DNA of 64,000 nucleotides from Roseovarius bejariae. Its GTDB lineage: Bacteria > Pseudomonadota > Alphaproteobacteria > Rhodobacterales > Rhodobacteraceae. The DNA is taken from NCBI RefSeq assembly GCF_009669325.1, contig NZ_SZWE01000001.1, positions 1,054,402 through 1,118,401 of the forward strand, given 5' to 3'. Positions 1-9,546 of this stretch are shown here, piece after piece. Made by a program: the position numbers and the translations under genes. Position 1 is the stretch's first letter. Every line of letters starts with the position of its first letter. The notes below the pieces were generated by a model, which searched no databases, was not told the DNA's origin, and worked only from the letters and a program-made list of their open reading frames with translations.

Positions 1-792
1 ATCCTGATGCTTAACATACTGAGCCACTTCGATATTTCGAGGATGGACCCGCTTGGTGCACAGCGTGCCCACATCGAGGCAGAGGCCGCGAAACTGGCCT
101 ATGACGCACGCAACCGGATCATTGCCGACGCCGATCACACCGCGCGGCTGGAGCATATGCTCTCGCCCGAGACGGCGGCGAAACTGGCCGCCTTGATCGA
201 TCCGCAAAACGCGATGCCCGACGCAGCGCCGCTGACCGAAGCGGTGCACCGGGACACGATCTATATCACGGTGGTGGATCGCGACCGCATGGCGGTATCG
301 CTGATTTACTCAATTTTTCATGGGTTTGGCTCGGGGATCGCCTCGGAGAAATTCGGTATCCTGATGCAGAACCGCGGCGCGGGCTTTAGCCTCACGCCCG
401 GCCACCCGAACGAGATGGCAGGCGGTAAGCGGCCCATGCATACGATCATTCCCGGGATGCTGGCCGATGACAGCGGCGTCATCATGCCATTCGGCGTGAT
501 GGGTGGCGCCTATCAACCCAATGGACACGCAAGATTTGTCAGCAATCTCAGGGACTTCGGGATGGATGCGCAGGCCGCCATCGACGCGCCGCGCGCCTTC
601 TCGGACAAGGGTGAGATGAAGGTCGAGCGCGGCTATGCCGACAGTGTCCGGCAGGAACTGGCGGATATGGGCCACAAGGTCACGACCCCGCATGAGGCCA
701 TCGGCGGGGCGCAGGCGATCCTGATCCGGCCCGATGGGGTGCTGGAAGGGGCGAGTGACCCGCGCAAGGATGGCTGCGCGCTGGGGTATTGA
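1..792 (+). CDS. Gamma-glutamyltransferase family protein, 3' part
   Basis: This is the C-terminal part of a gamma-glutamyltranspeptidase-fold (Ntn hydrolase) enzyme; the frame is open at the left edge, so the 5' end lies outside the window. The residues GFGSGI, the QNRGAGFSL stretch and GGKRPMHTIIPG match the small subunit of the YwrD/archaeal-type branch rather than the E. coli Ggt branch. The likely autoprocessing nucleophile is the Thr of RDTIY (codon at 256), which aligns with the processed Thr of Thermoplasma-type enzymes. Members hydrolyse or transfer gamma-glutamyl groups or act as acylases; the substrate cannot be told from sequence. The gene converges on hspQ across a repeat-rich spacer. 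Confidence 0.88.
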   Translation: MLMLNILSHFDISRMDPLGAQRAHIEAEAAKLAYDARNRIIADADHTARLEHMLSPETAAKLAALIDPQNAMPDAAPLTEAVHRDTIYITVVDRDRMAVSLIYSIFHGFGSGIASEKFGILMQNRGAGFSLTPGHPNEMAGGKRPMHTIIPGMLADDSGVIMPFGVMGGAYQPNGHARFVSNLRDFGMDAQAAIDAPRAFSDKGEMKVERGYADSVRQELADMGHKVTTPHEAIGGAQAILIRPDGVLEGASDPRKDGCALGY

Positions 793-815
793 GCGAATCG
801 GGGCTAAGCCCTTGA

Positions 816-1066
816 GTTAACGCGAAAACCCCCTCTCGGCATCGCGTCGGTATGACGTCGGTATCGCGTCGGTATTTTTTACCGACGCCCGGCGGGTGAA
901 CAGGCCGCGCGGTGAGAAACGTACGAAACGTACGTGAGTTTCGTACGTTTCGCGACACCCGGATCTGACCCTTACGAGCATCTTCGCGACAACCGGATGT
1001 GATGCGCACAACGTTGACGGCGAAATCTTGAAAAGATTTCGGTCCGATTTCTTTTCAAGAAATCGG
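816..1066. repeat. Composite intergenic repeat, copy 1
   Basis: The 303-bp spacer between the converging gamma-glutamyltransferase and hspQ genes is almost filled by a composite repeat whose second copy lies at 40236-40456. Blocks shared in the same order are: GTTAAC followed by GAAAACCC; ATCGCGTCGGT with a second CGTCGGT; a TTTTTACC segment followed by GTGAACAGG-like and CGCGCGGT sequences; a GTACG palindrome block with GAGTTTCGTACG (916-952); a weakly conserved CTTACGAG / GTGATG segment; and two adjacent hairpins at the right end (1021-1041 and 1044-1066). No coding potential was recognised. Confidence 0.75.
916..952. repeat. GTAC palindrome cluster
   Basis: Three CGTACG hexamers (920-925, 929-934, 942-947) form nested palindromes with GAAACGTACG on the left and CGTACGTTTC on the right. 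The segment CGTACGTGAGTTTCGTACGT is nearly repeated in the rsmD/UbiH spacer at 10784-10803. It belongs to the GTAC repeat family found in six intergenic regions of the window. Confidence 0.7.
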
Positions 1067-1095
1067 TTGGCGGTGCGCATGAATGTTCACGGACC

Positions 1096-1425
1096 CTAGT
1101 TCAGCTGGAAATGCAGCGGGTAGGCGCCGTCCTGGAACGGGCCGAAGAGATCGGGGATATCGGGGTGGTCCACCGGCTCACCGGAATAATCGGCCACGAG
1201 GTTCTGTTCCGAGACATAGGCCACGTAGTAGCTTTGGTCATTTTCGGCCAGAAGGTGGTAAAATGGCTGTTCGCGCGACGGGCGGCTATCCTCGGGAATG
1301 GAGTGATACCATTCCTCGGTATTGGAAAATTCGGGGTCCACGTCAAAGACAACGCCCCGGAAGGGGTGCTTCTTGTGGCGCACCACTTGACCCAGATGAT
1401 ATTTCGCTCGTGTCTTCAGCATCAT
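1096..1425 (-). CDS. hspQ: Heat shock protein HspQ
   Basis: This small protein of about 109 residues belongs to the HspQ/YccV family, hemimethylated-DNA-binding-like proteins that in E. coli act as a heat-shock factor and as an adaptor/enhancer of Lon protease. The body KYHLGQVVRHKKHPFRGVVF and the following DVDPEFSNTEEWY fit the family core, and the C-terminal GPFQDGAYPLHFQLN is typical. The frame is open further upstream, but translation most likely starts at the ATGATG near 1425, where a GGGG-rich Shine-Dalgarno sequence sits a few bases upstream and the length matches the family. It is divergent from the AEC transporter with an 80-bp spacer. Confidence 0.9.
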   Translation of the reverse strand: MMLKTRAKYHLGQVVRHKKHPFRGVVFDVDPEFSNTEEWYHSIPEDSRPSREQPFYHLLAENDQSYYVAYVSEQNLVADYSGEPVDHPDIPDLFGPFQDGAYPLHFQLN

Positions 1426-1507
1426 ATTGCAGCCCCTATCCCCGCATCTTAATGGTTTCAAGGCCGGTTTGTCTAATACCGGAGGCAATTTTGATGGGAA
1501 ACAGTCT

Positions 1508-2389
1508 GTGAACCTTGCTTTGACAGTGCTTGAAATCGTGGCGCCGGTCTTCATGCTGGCCGCCATCGGATTTACCTGGGTAAAGCTGGGGTTCGACTAT
1601 AGCGTCGAGTTCGTCACGCGCATGGCGATGACCCTGTCGGTGCCCTGCCTGATCTTTGTCTCGCTCATGCAGACCGAGATCGACCCGGCGGCCCTGACCA
1701 CGCTGTCACTGGCCGCGATCGTGGCCTATGGCGCGCTGACCGTCGCGATGCAGGTACTGGTGCGGGCGGGCGGTTTGGAGCAGCGGACCTATTCTGCGCC
1801 GATGATCTTTGGCAACACGGGCAACCTTGGCCTACCCCTTGCGCTGTTCGCCTTCGGCGAGACCGGCCTTGGCTATGCGGTGGTGGTCTTTGCCATCATG
1901 GCGATCTGGTCGTTCACCTATGGTATCTGGCTGGTGTCGGGGGGCGGCTCGATCGTCAAGGTGGTGAAGGAACCCTTGGTGGCGGCGACGGTCCTTGGCG
2001 GGGTGTTCCTGTGGCAGGGATGGGAAACGCCCGCTTTCCTGACCAATGCGCTTGATCTGGTGGGGCAGATGGCGATCCCCTTGATGCTGATCACGCTGGG
2101 GGTGGCGGTGGCGCGGCTGACGCCGGGGCGGGTGAAACTGGCCACGGTTTTGTCGGCTCTCAAGGTGGTGCTGTGCGCCGCGATCGGCTGGACCGTGGGG
2201 ATGTGGTTCGGGCTGGATGACACGGCACTTGCGGTTCTGGTTTTGCAGGTCTCGACGCCGGTGGCCGTGACCTCGTACCTGTTGTCCGAAAAATACGGTG
2301 CCGATGCGCAGGCGGTGGCCGGTCTGGTCGTGGTATCGACCCTGATGGCGGTGGTCGCCCTGCCCGTTCTGCTGGCAATTCTTCTCTGA
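1508..2389 (+). CDS. AEC family transporter (auxin efflux carrier type)
   Basis: This is an inner-membrane permease of the auxin efflux carrier superfamily, about 293 residues with roughly ten hydrophobic segments. The sequence MIFGNTGNLGLPLALFAFGE matches the conserved N-G-N-x-G-L-P motif of the family. Bacterial members export or import organic acids or amino-acid-like compounds; no substrate can be assigned. I take the GTG at 1508 as the start because it begins the first membrane segment and overlaps the stop of a 5-codon frame (1494-1511) that has a well placed GGAGG. An in-frame ATG at 1427 is possible but would overlap the hspQ start and add a non-hydrophobic tail. Confidence 0.85.
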   Translation: MNLALTVLEIVAPVFMLAAIGFTWVKLGFDYSVEFVTRMAMTLSVPCLIFVSLMQTEIDPAALTTLSLAAIVAYGALTVAMQVLVRAGGLEQRTYSAPMIFGNTGNLGLPLALFAFGETGLGYAVVVFAIMAIWSFTYGIWLVSGGGSIVKVVKEPLVAATVLGGVFLWQGWETPAFLTNALDLVGQMAIPLMLITLGVAVARLTPGRVKLATVLSALKVVLCAAIGWTVGMWFGLDDTALAVLVLQVSTPVAVTSYLLSEKYGADAQAVAGLVVVSTLMAVVALPVLLAILL

Positions 2390-2470
2390 GCGGCGCCCGG
2401 ATATCATTTCATGATTTGAACCTGCGCCGCTTTGCGGTAGAATACCTGAAAAATAAAAGCGAGAGGCAGT

Positions 2471-3073
2471 ATGAGCAGAACTCTTCGCGCCATGATGATT
2501 GTTTTGCTGGTGGCATCCTGCGGGGGTGGGCGCAATAGCGGCCCGGCACCCGGAAACTTGGATGATGCCTGTGCGATCGTCTCAGAGCGCCCGCAGTACC
2601 TTCGTGCTTTCCGCGCGGCCGAACGCCGATGGGGCGTGCCGGTGCATGTGCAGATGGCGACCATTCACCAGGAATCCAAGTTCGATGGCAACGCCCGAAC
2701 GCCCTATCGCTGGACCTTGGGCGTGATCCCGATGGGGCGGCAAAGTTCGGCCTATGGGTATAGTCAGGCGCTGGATGGCACCTGGGACGAGTACAGGCAG
2801 GAAAACCGCCGCTTCACCGCACGGCGCAACGATATTCATGACGCCGCCGATTTCATGGGCTGGTACATGGCCAAGTCGAACGAGAGCCTTGGTATTTCCA
2901 TGGCCGACGCGCGCAACCAGTACCTAGCCTATCACGAGGGGCGCACCGGGTTTTCCCGCGGAAGCTATAACGGCAAACCGTGGCTGTTGCGCGTCTCGGC
3001 CAAGGTCGAAGAGCGCGCCCGCATGTACGAGGCGCAGTTGCGCAGTTGCGGCCGACGGCGCGGATTGTTTTGA
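2471..3073 (+). CDS. Lytic transglycosylase SLT-domain lipoprotein
   Basis: The 200-residue protein begins with a lipoprotein signal peptide and lipobox VASC, with Cys17 as the predicted lipidated residue, so it should be anchored in the envelope. The body resembles the goose-lysozyme-like SLT fold: IHQES around residues 65-69 supplies the probable catalytic Glu68, followed by SAYGYSQALDGTW, the counterpart of the G-x-x-Q motif. Such enzymes cleave the MurNAc-GlcNAc bond of peptidoglycan to give anhydro ends. A GAGAGG Shine-Dalgarno precedes the ATG. The gene converges on lolA through a shared terminator. The family is clear, but the exact class among small SLT lipoproteins is not. Confidence 0.85.
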   Translation: MSRTLRAMMIVLLVASCGGGRNSGPAPGNLDDACAIVSERPQYLRAFRAAERRWGVPVHVQMATIHQESKFDGNARTPYRWTLGVIPMGRQSSAYGYSQALDGTWDEYRQENRRFTARRNDIHDAADFMGWYMAKSNESLGISMADARNQYLAYHEGRTGFSRGSYNGKPWLLRVSAKVEERARMYEAQLRSCGRRRGLF

Positions 3074-3081
3074 TGTGACTG

Positions 3082-3110
3082 AAAACCCCGGCGATGTCAC
3101 CGGGGTTTTT
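3082..3110. terminator. Bidirectional intrinsic terminator
   Basis: A 10-bp stem (AAAACCCCGG / CCGGGGTTTT) with an 8-base loop is flanked by A and T runs. It can end both the lipoprotein gene on the plus strand and lolA on the minus strand. Confidence 0.85.
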
Positions 3111-3126
3111 GGTTAATGCAAGGGGA

Positions 3127-3750
3127 TCAGTCGCCTTGTCGGCCCACCGGCCCCTTGCCCGGGATTTCGAACTGTCTGTTGGCAAGGCGCACGCCGGTTT
3201 CAAGGTCACCCAGAACCACGGTGGTTCGGCTTCCGGCATTGTCGTTGATCACCCATTGACGCAATTCGACCGGATTGGCGGTGAAGACCAGTTCGATATT
3301 GCCGTATTCGGGGTGCTCGGGGTCTTGCGCGCGAATGGTCGTGGTTTTGCCATCGCTGGCGTGGCCGGTGACCATGCGTTCGCGGGTCAGGTCGACGTTG
3401 CTGGCCAGAATGATCTTGAGCGGCGTACGGTGCAGCGGATAAGCCTCGGGGCCGGTGTTCGACTTGGGGTCGACGATGCCCACGGTATCTCCATCGGCCA
3501 CGACAAGCGTCCGTTCGGGCGGGGCGTATTCGAACCGCACGCGGCCCGGGCGCTTGATGAATATCTGCCCGGTGTTGATCGTGCCGTCATCGTTGATCTG
3601 CGTGAACTCCCCCTTCGCGGTGGAAAAGGAGTTCAGATAAGCAGAAATCTGTTTCAGCGAGAGCTGTTGGGCCTGTGCGGGCAAGGCGAGGCTTGCGGCC
3701 AGAGCCACGGGAAGCGCCGCACGGCGAAGGAGATGGGTGATCGTGTTCAT
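3127..3750 (-). CDS. lolA: Outer membrane lipoprotein carrier protein LolA
   Basis: LolA is the periplasmic chaperone that takes lipoproteins from LolCDE to the outer membrane. The 207-residue product has a Sec signal peptide ending around residue 27 (LPAQAQQ). The core shows GEFTQINDDGTINTGQIFI and RPGRVRFEY, the conserved FxQ...G.f.i.RPgr.RfeY block of the LolA fold. Its gene lies downstream of ftsK on the same strand, 148 bp away, an arrangement I recall as common in Rhodobacteraceae. The spacer holds a GC hairpin (about 3861-3887) without a clear T run, so the two genes may be partly co-transcribed. Confidence 0.94.
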   Translation of the reverse strand: MNTITHLLRRAALPVALAASLALPAQAQQLSLKQISAYLNSFSTAKGEFTQINDDGTINTGQIFIKRPGRVRFEYAPPERTLVVADGDTVGIVDPKSNTGPEAYPLHRTPLKIILASNVDLTRERMVTGHASDGKTTTIRAQDPEHPEYGNIELVFTANPVELRQWVINDNAGSRTTVVLGDLETGVRLANRQFEIPGKGPVGRQGD

Positions 3751-3898
3751 GAAGCCTACCTAGTGTGTCGCGGGGCGTATTGCACCCGTCAGATAGGGGG
3801 AAAATGGCACGATTGCACGCTGTTAGGCGATATCGTGCCGCCTGATATGGGATAACAGGCGGGGCGGCGGCCCGGTTGTCAGGCCGCCGCGCCTGTCT

Positions 3899-6796
3899 TT
3901 ATTGCTCGGGCACGAGGATTTCGCGTTTGCCGACGTGGTTGGCGGCACTGACGACGCCCTCTTCTTCCATCTGCTCCACGAGGCGGGCGGCCTTGTTATA
4001 GCCGATGGCCAGTTTCCTCTGGATATAGGAGGTGGAGCATTTGCGATCCTTGATGGCGATGGCGACGGCCTGATCATACAGCGCGTCTTCGCCGTCGGTG
4101 TTGCCGCCGGTGGACAGGCCCAGAACCTGATCGATGCTGTCGGCCTTCTCGTCCTCGGGGCCGTCCTGCACGCCGCTGACATAGGCGGGCGGGCCATAGG
4201 CCTTGAGGTGGGTGACGACCTCTTCGACCTCTTCGTCGGAGACAAAGGGGCCGTGGCAGCGGGTGATCTTGCCACCGCCCGCCATGTAGAGCATGTCGCC
4301 CATGCCAAGCAGTTGCTCGGCGCCCATTTCGCCAAGGATGGTGCGGCTGTCCACCTTGGAGGTCACCTGGAAGGAGATCCGGGTGGGGAAGTTGGCCTTG
4401 ATCGTGCCGGTGATCACGTCCACCGAGGGGCGCTGCGTGGCCATGATGAGGTGGATACCCGAGGCACGGGCCATTTGCGCAAGGCGTTGGATGCAGGCCT
4501 CGATTTCCTTGCCGGCGACCATCATCAGGTCGGCCATCTCATCCACGATGACCACGATATAGGGCATTTTCTCGGGCGCGAATTCTTCGGTTTCGAACAC
4601 GGGTTCGCCGGTGTCGTCGTCAAAGCCGGTTTGCACGGTGCGCGAGAACATCTCGCCCTTGGAAAGCGCCTCCTGAACGCGACCGTTGTAGCCGTCGATG
4701 TTGCGCACGCCCATCTTGGACATCTTGCGGTAACGGTCTTCCATTTCCGCCACGACCCACTTGAGGGCCACGACCGCCTTTTTCGGGTCGGTCACCACGG
4801 GCGACAGAAGGTGCGGGATGCCGTCATAGACCGAAAGTTCCAGCATCTTGGGGTCGATCATCACAAGGCGCAGGTCTTCGGGCGTCAGCTTGTAGAGCAG
4901 CGACAGGATCATGGTGTTGATCGCCACGGATTTACCCGAGCCGGTGGTCCCGGCAATCAACAAGTGAGGCATCTTGGCGAGGTTGGAGACCATCGGATCG
5001 CCGCCGATGTCCTTGCCAAGCGCCAGCGGCAGTTTCTGGTTGCCGTCGCCGTAGTCTCGGCTGGAGAGGATTTCGCGGAAGCTGACCATTTCGCGGTTGT
5101 CGTTGGGCAGTTCGATCCCGATGACGCTACGGCCCGGCACGGTGCTGACCCGCGCGGAGAGGGCCGACATGGAGCGCGCGATGTCATCGGCAAGTCCGAT
5201 GACGCGGCTGGCCTTGAGGCCGGGGGCCGGTTCCAGTTCGTACATGGTGACGACGGGGCCGGGGCGGACCGAAACGATCTCACCTTTCACGCCGTAATCA
5301 TCCAGCACGTTTTCCAGCATGCGCGCGTTTTCCTCCAATGCCTCGTCGCTGAGGTGGTGGCGCGTGATGCTTTCGGGGTTGGTCAGCAGGTTGAGCGGCG
5401 GCAGTTCGTATTCCGGCTGCGGCGCTTCCTCGAATTGCAGGGTCGGCTGGGCCTCGGCCATGGCACGGGTCGAGGGCTGTGGCGCCTTGCGGGGGCTGTG
5501 TTGCACGACTTTCTTGGGCTCGGCCACGGGAATGCGCGGCTGTGCCGTCTGCGCGGGCTGCACCTCGGGCGCGGGCTCGGCCATCATCGGTTGCGTTTCG
5601 GGCTGCTGCGGCTGCGGCGCGGTGAGCGGCGGCTCGGCGGGCATCATCGGCTGTGGCGTGGCCGTCAGGGGCGGCTCGGGCGGAAGGCCCTGCCCTGCCC
5701 CGGTGTTCAGGATCAAGGGATCGGGACCACGGCCCCGCCCCTTGGTCAACGGCGCCACGCTTTCGGCCTGCACGGCGGGATTCTGGCGCACGCGAGCCTT
5801 GATGACATCCGCGATACGGGCGCGCACGCGGTCTTCGCCGGGGGCGTCGACATCGACGGTCGCCACCGGGTTTTCGATCAGTTCGGGCTCCGGGTCCGGC
5901 TCGGGGCGGCGGATCAGGGAGGGCATCCGCGACAGGAAACCGCCGGATTGCTCCTCTTCGGTCACCTCGGGCGCGGGCGCTTCGGGCGCTACGGGAATGG
6001 GCGCGCGGCGCACGGTGGGTTGCTGTGGCACGGCAGCCTCGGCGCGGGCGTATTCCTCGGCCTCGGCACGCTCGGCGGCGCGGCGGGCGCGGGCGTCTGC
6101 GGCCTTGGATTGTACACCCTGCGCAGCTTGAACGGCCCCATTGGCCCCACGGCCCAGAAGGGTCAAGGTCCAAGCATAGGTCATGATGGTGCCGACCATC
6201 AGGAATCTGGTGATCTGCGACAGCTCCAAACGGCTGAACCCGAGGATGAACGCACCCAGCGACACCATCCCCACCGCCAGCAGCAGCGACAACAGCTTCA
6301 GCCCGAAGGTCGCACTGATCGGCAGAATGCCCAATACCGTGCCCAGCGCCATTTCCCCGAACAACCCGCCATAATCAAAACTGTGCGAGGCCGACCAGTC
6401 CGCGCTTGGCTCCAGTGACGAGGCATACATCGCCAAAAGCGCGATCCAGATCGGTGCATAAATCAGCCGGCCAACGGCACGCTCTTCACCGCGATGCAGG
6501 GCGAAACGCACACCCCACACCCCAAGGACAATGGCGAGGCCCCACGCGCCCCACCCAACGATCATGAAGAGGGGCGCAGCGATGGAGGCCCCGAACCGGC
6601 CCATCCAGTTTTGTACCGGCGCATCGGTGGCCGACATCCAGCTGGGATCGTCGGGGTGGTAGGAGGCGATCATCGCGGCGGCCACGGCCCCAAGCACGAT
6701 AAGTGCGATGCCCATCAACTCCTTGCCGCGCTTTTCGATCGCCTCGGTCATGGTGCTGTCAAGCAGCGGGTCACGTCCGCGTGTCTGATATGCCAT
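3899..6796 (-). CDS. ftsK: DNA translocase FtsK
   Basis: This septal ATP-dependent DNA pump directs chromosome dimer resolution and segregation. The 965-residue protein has four to five N-terminal membrane segments (about residues 20-200), a long Pro/Glu/Ala-rich linker (about 230-470), and the RecA-like motor. Walker A GTTGSGKS is near residue 612 and Walker [13 protein letters not shown] near 750. The final 65 residues form the winged-helix gamma domain that reads KOPS-type sequences ([20 protein letters not shown]). I start at the ATG at 6796 because GAGGGAC lies at proper spacing; an ATG 18 bases upstream lacks a site. The aminotransferase gene ends 19 bases upstream, so the two are likely one transcript. 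Confidence 0.96.
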   Translation of the reverse strand: MAYQTRGRDPLLDSTMTEAIEKRGKELMGIALIVLGAVAAAMIASYHPDDPSWMSATDAPVQNWMGRFGASIAAPLFMIVGWGAWGLAIVLGVWGVRFALHRGEERAVGRLIYAPIWIALLAMYASSLEPSADWSASHSFDYGGLFGEMALGTVLGILPISATFGLKLLSLLLAVGMVSLGAFILGFSRLELSQITRFLMVGTIMTYAWTLTLLGRGANGAVQAAQGVQSKAADARARRAAERAEAEEYARAEAAVPQQPTVRRAPIPVAPEAPAPEVTEEEQSGGFLSRMPSLIRRPEPDPEPELIENPVATVDVDAPGEDRVRARIADVIKARVRQNPAVQAESVAPLTKGRGRGPDPLILNTGAGQGLPPEPPLTATPQPMMPAEPPLTAPQPQQPETQPMMAEPAPEVQPAQTAQPRIPVAEPKKVVQHSPRKAPQPSTRAMAEAQPTLQFEEAPQPEYELPPLNLLTNPESITRHHLSDEALEENARMLENVLDDYGVKGEIVSVRPGPVVTMYELEPAPGLKASRVIGLADDIARSMSALSARVSTVPGRSVIGIELPNDNREMVSFREILSSRDYGDGNQKLPLALGKDIGGDPMVSNLAKMPHLLIAGTTGSGKSVAINTMILSLLYKLTPEDLRLVMIDPKMLELSVYDGIPHLLSPVVTDPKKAVVALKWVVAEMEDRYRKMSKMGVRNIDGYNGRVQEALSKGEMFSRTVQTGFDDDTGEPVFETEEFAPEKMPYIVVIVDEMADLMMVAGKEIEACIQRLAQMARASGIHLIMATQRPSVDVITGTIKANFPTRISFQVTSKVDSRTILGEMGAEQLLGMGDMLYMAGGGKITRCHGPFVSDEEVEEVVTHLKAYGPPAYVSGVQDGPEDEKADSIDQVLGLSTGGNTDGEDALYDQAVAIAIKDRKCSTSYIQRKLAIGYNKAARLVEQMEEEGVVSAANHVGKREILVPEQ

Positions 6797-6815
6797 TTTG
6801 TCCCTCGTCCTCAAT

Positions 6816-7991
6816 TTATCTGTAGAGACAGTCGCGAAGGCGGGTGAGCCCCTGCGCCATCTCGTCTTTTGGGGCCACCATGGCGACCCGGATGTATCCT
6901 TGGCCGGGGTTTGTGCCCTCGACCTCGCGGCTCAGGTAGGCGCCGGGCAGCACCCGGACGCCTGTTTCCTGCCAGAGTTTCAGCGCGGCGGCCTCGCCAT
7001 CCTTGACGGGCAGCCACAGGAAGAACCCCGCTTCGGGGCTTTCATAGCCGGGCACGTGGCCGAGGATGTCGTCGGCCAGTGCGTATTTCTCGGCGTAAAG
7101 TGCGCGGTTCTCGATCACATGCGCCTCGTCGGCCCAGACCTTTTCGGCCACCCGTTGCAGGGGCATGGGCAGGGGCGCACCGGCGTAGTTGCGAAGCTGT
7201 TTGAGGCGGGTGATGGTTTCCGGCCCGCCGGCCACGAAACCGCTGCGCAGCCCCGGCAGGTTGGAGCGTTTCGACAAGCTGTGAAAGATCACGACGCGTT
7301 CGGGGCTTGCGCCCATGTCACGGGCAACTTGCAGGGCACCTGCGGGGGCCTCGCCGCGGTAAATCTCGGAATAGCATTCATCGGCGAAAATCTGGAAATC
7401 GTGTTTTTCGCCCAATGCGATCAGGTCACGCCAGTAATCATGGCTGGCCACCGCCCCTTGCGGGTTGGAGGGGGAGCAGAGGTAGACAACGGCGGTGCGG
7501 TCGAGCGTTTCAGGCGAGACCGCAGAGAAATCGGGGAGGTGCCCGGTTTCGGCTGTGGCAGGCAGCAGCACGGGCTTTGCCCCCACGCTGAGCGCGGCGA
7601 CCATGTAGACCTGATAGAAGGGGTTGGGCAGAAGCACGATGGGTTGGCCGCCCTTGGCCTCGGGGCAAAGCGCCATCATGGCATTATAAAGCCCCTCGCG
7701 CGTGCCATTGAGGGCCATCACGTGGTGCTCGGCCTCAAGCGGCACACCATAGCGGCGCTGCACCCAATCGCAAATCGCCTGTCTGAGTTCGGGTGAGCCT
7801 TCGTTGGTGGGGTAGCGGCCAAATCCGGCAATGTTTTCGGCAAGGATTCCCTCCACCCACGCCGGAAAGGCGTGTTTGGGCTCTCCAATGGTCATATGCA
7901 TCACCTCGCCGCCGGGCGCGTGGGCGTCCAACAGGCTCCGCAGGCGCGGAAACGCATAGGCCGGTAGGTTCGAAAACCGCTCGGGAAACAT
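6816..7991 (-). CDS. PLP-dependent aminotransferase class I/II
   Basis: This 391-residue fold-type I aminotransferase has the expected PLP residues: Asn176 in SPSNPQG, Asp204 and Tyr207 in FADECYSE, Lys241 in [16 protein letters not shown] as the Schiff-base lysine, and Arg249 for PLP phosphate. Its closest theme is the DapC/succinyldiaminopimelate or aspartate-type aminotransferases, so a role in diaminopimelate/lysine and cell-wall supply is possible but unproven. Start is the ATG at 7991, preceded by GAGG; an open frame extends upstream without similarity. It precedes ftsK closely and follows the amidase gene by 136 bp on the same strand. Confidence 0.88.
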   Translation of the reverse strand: MFPERFSNLPAYAFPRLRSLLDAHAPGGEVMHMTIGEPKHAFPAWVEGILAENIAGFGRYPTNEGSPELRQAICDWVQRRYGVPLEAEHHVMALNGTREGLYNAMMALCPEAKGGQPIVLLPNPFYQVYMVAALSVGAKPVLLPATAETGHLPDFSAVSPETLDRTAVVYLCSPSNPQGAVASHDYWRDLIALGEKHDFQIFADECYSEIYRGEAPAGALQVARDMGASPERVVIFHSLSKRSNLPGLRSGFVAGGPETITRLKQLRNYAGAPLPMPLQRVAEKVWADEAHVIENRALYAEKYALADDILGHVPGYESPEAGFFLWLPVKDGEAAALKLWQETGVRVLPGAYLSREVEGTNPGQGYIRVAMVAPKDEMAQGLTRLRDCLYR

Positions 7992-8127
7992 CAATACTGC
8001 CTCAAAGTTCGGGATCGTTATTGCCCCGTTTGCAGATAAATCTACCCAAGGCCCCGGCATAGGTCCAGCAAAACCAATGCCTTGACAGGCAGATTGTGGC
8101 ATTTTCGCAGTCGGTGTTGCGCCGCAG

Positions 8128-9456
8128 TCAGGCGAGCACGCTTTCGGCGGCCTTGGCGAGGCGCAGCAGGCGTTCTTCGCCATATGGTGCGCCACAAAAG
8201 AGGATGCCGCAACTGGGCGTGCCGGTGGGCAGGGTCACACCGCAACCGCCCATGAGGTTTCCAACGCGGGTGTTGCGCAGGGTCAGCAGGTTTTCGGTGA
8301 CGTAATAGTCGTCATCCGACATGAGCTTTTCGGCATCGGGTGGCATGTTGGGGGCCGTGGGCATCAGCACCGCGTCGAAGCCCGCGGTGCGGGCATCATA
8401 GGCGGCGCGCAGGTGGTCGAGTTTCTGCCATGCGGCGATGTAATCGGCGGCGGTGAATTCCTTGCCGCCGCGGAAGCGATCAAGGATCGGCGGGAACATC
8501 TTGTCTGGGGCGGCTTCGATGGTGTCGGCCCAGAGGCCATACGCCTCGGATGTATAGAGGATACCAGAGAGCGGCATGGCCTCGGAGACCTCGGGGGAGG
8601 TGATGTGCTCGATCACGGCGCCTGCGTCTCTCAGGCGGTCAATGGCGTCATTGAAGGCCTTGCGCGGGGTGTCGCGAATATCGTCGAAAACCACGGTATC
8701 CAGAACGGCAAGGCGCTTGCCCTTGAGGGTCGTGCCGCGCAGGTCGGCGGGTTTGGTGCCTTCGAGGGCCGCGAGCATCAGGGCGGCGTCCTCGACGGTG
8801 CGGGCCAGCGGGCCAACGGTGTCGAATTTCGCGGCCAGCGGCACGACGCCTTCGAGGGAAACACGGCCCGAGGTGGTTTTCAGCCCCACCAGATCGTTCC
8901 ACGCAGACGGAATGCGGACAGAGCCGCCCGTATCGCTGCCGATACCGCAGGCGGCAAGCCCGAAGGCGACCGAGGCCGCGGCGCCCGAGCTGGACCCACC
9001 GGGGACGGCCCGTGGGTCGTTCACGTTGGGGGGTGTGGCAGTGATCGGGTTGAGGCCAAGGCCGGAGAATGCCAGTTCGCTCATGTGGGTCTTGCCAAGG
9101 CAGACAAGCCCCGCCTGGGAGGCATTGCGCAGCACGCGGGCGTCGGTGTCGGGCGTACGCCCCTTGAGAAGGGCGCTACCTGCTTCGGTGGCGCAACCCG
9201 CTGTATCGAAAAGATCTTTCCAACTGATCGGCACACCATCGAGGGGGCCGAGGCGGAGCTTGGCCTTGGCGCGCTCGGAGGCGGCTTGGGCCTCGGCGCG
9301 GGCGCGGTCCTTGGTGATGGCGGCATAGATGCGGTCGCGCTCCTTGAAGGTGTCGATCGCTTCAAGATAGGTCTCGGTCAGGGCGACCGGGTCAATTTCG
9401 CCCTGCTCAATACCCCTACCCAGATTCGCCGCTGTCATGCTCAGCCAGTCGCGCAT
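8128..9456 (-). CDS. Amidase signature family enzyme
   Basis: The 442-residue protein carries the amidase-signature Ser-cisSer-Lys triad: Lys80 in SWKDLF, the serine cluster GGSSSG (residues 154-158) and Ser179 in GIGSDTGGSVRIP. Family members hydrolyse carbon-nitrogen bonds of amides; GatA, which shares the fold, needs GatB/GatC partners that are not present here. The length and the absence of gatC/gatB nearby favour a stand-alone amidase of unknown substrate. It is divergently transcribed from the UbiH-type gene with a 90-bp spacer and lies upstream of the aminotransferase-ftsK pair. Confidence 0.9.
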   Translation of the reverse strand: MRDWLSMTAANLGRGIEQGEIDPVALTETYLEAIDTFKERDRIYAAITKDRARAEAQAASERAKAKLRLGPLDGVPISWKDLFDTAGCATEAGSALLKGRTPDTDARVLRNASQAGLVCLGKTHMSELAFSGLGLNPITATPPNVNDPRAVPGGSSSGAAASVAFGLAACGIGSDTGGSVRIPSAWNDLVGLKTTSGRVSLEGVVPLAAKFDTVGPLARTVEDAALMLAALEGTKPADLRGTTLKGKRLAVLDTVVFDDIRDTPRKAFNDAIDRLRDAGAVIEHITSPEVSEAMPLSGILYTSEAYGLWADTIEAAPDKMFPPILDRFRGGKEFTAADYIAAWQKLDHLRAAYDARTAGFDAVLMPTAPNMPPDAEKLMSDDDYYVTENLLTLRNTRVGNLMGGCGVTLPTGTPSCGILFCGAPYGEERLLRLAKAAESVLA

Positions 9457-9546
9457 GTCCTGCCCCTTTCATCGCCAGTTTCGAAAGCTACGGTAGCGGC
9501 ACTGCGGCGCATGGACAATCCCGCCAAAGCCGCCATAGTGCGCGGC

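Noticed and set aside
3902..6418. Very long open frame (over 800 codons) on the plus strand opposite ftsK
   Set aside because: It is rich in His, Gly, Asp and Val as expected from reading a high-GC gene backwards, has no domain, and ftsK is certain.
8128..9456. GatA subunit of Glu-tRNA(Gln) amidotransferase
   Set aside because: No gatB or gatC nearby and the sequence fits the stand-alone amidase branch better.
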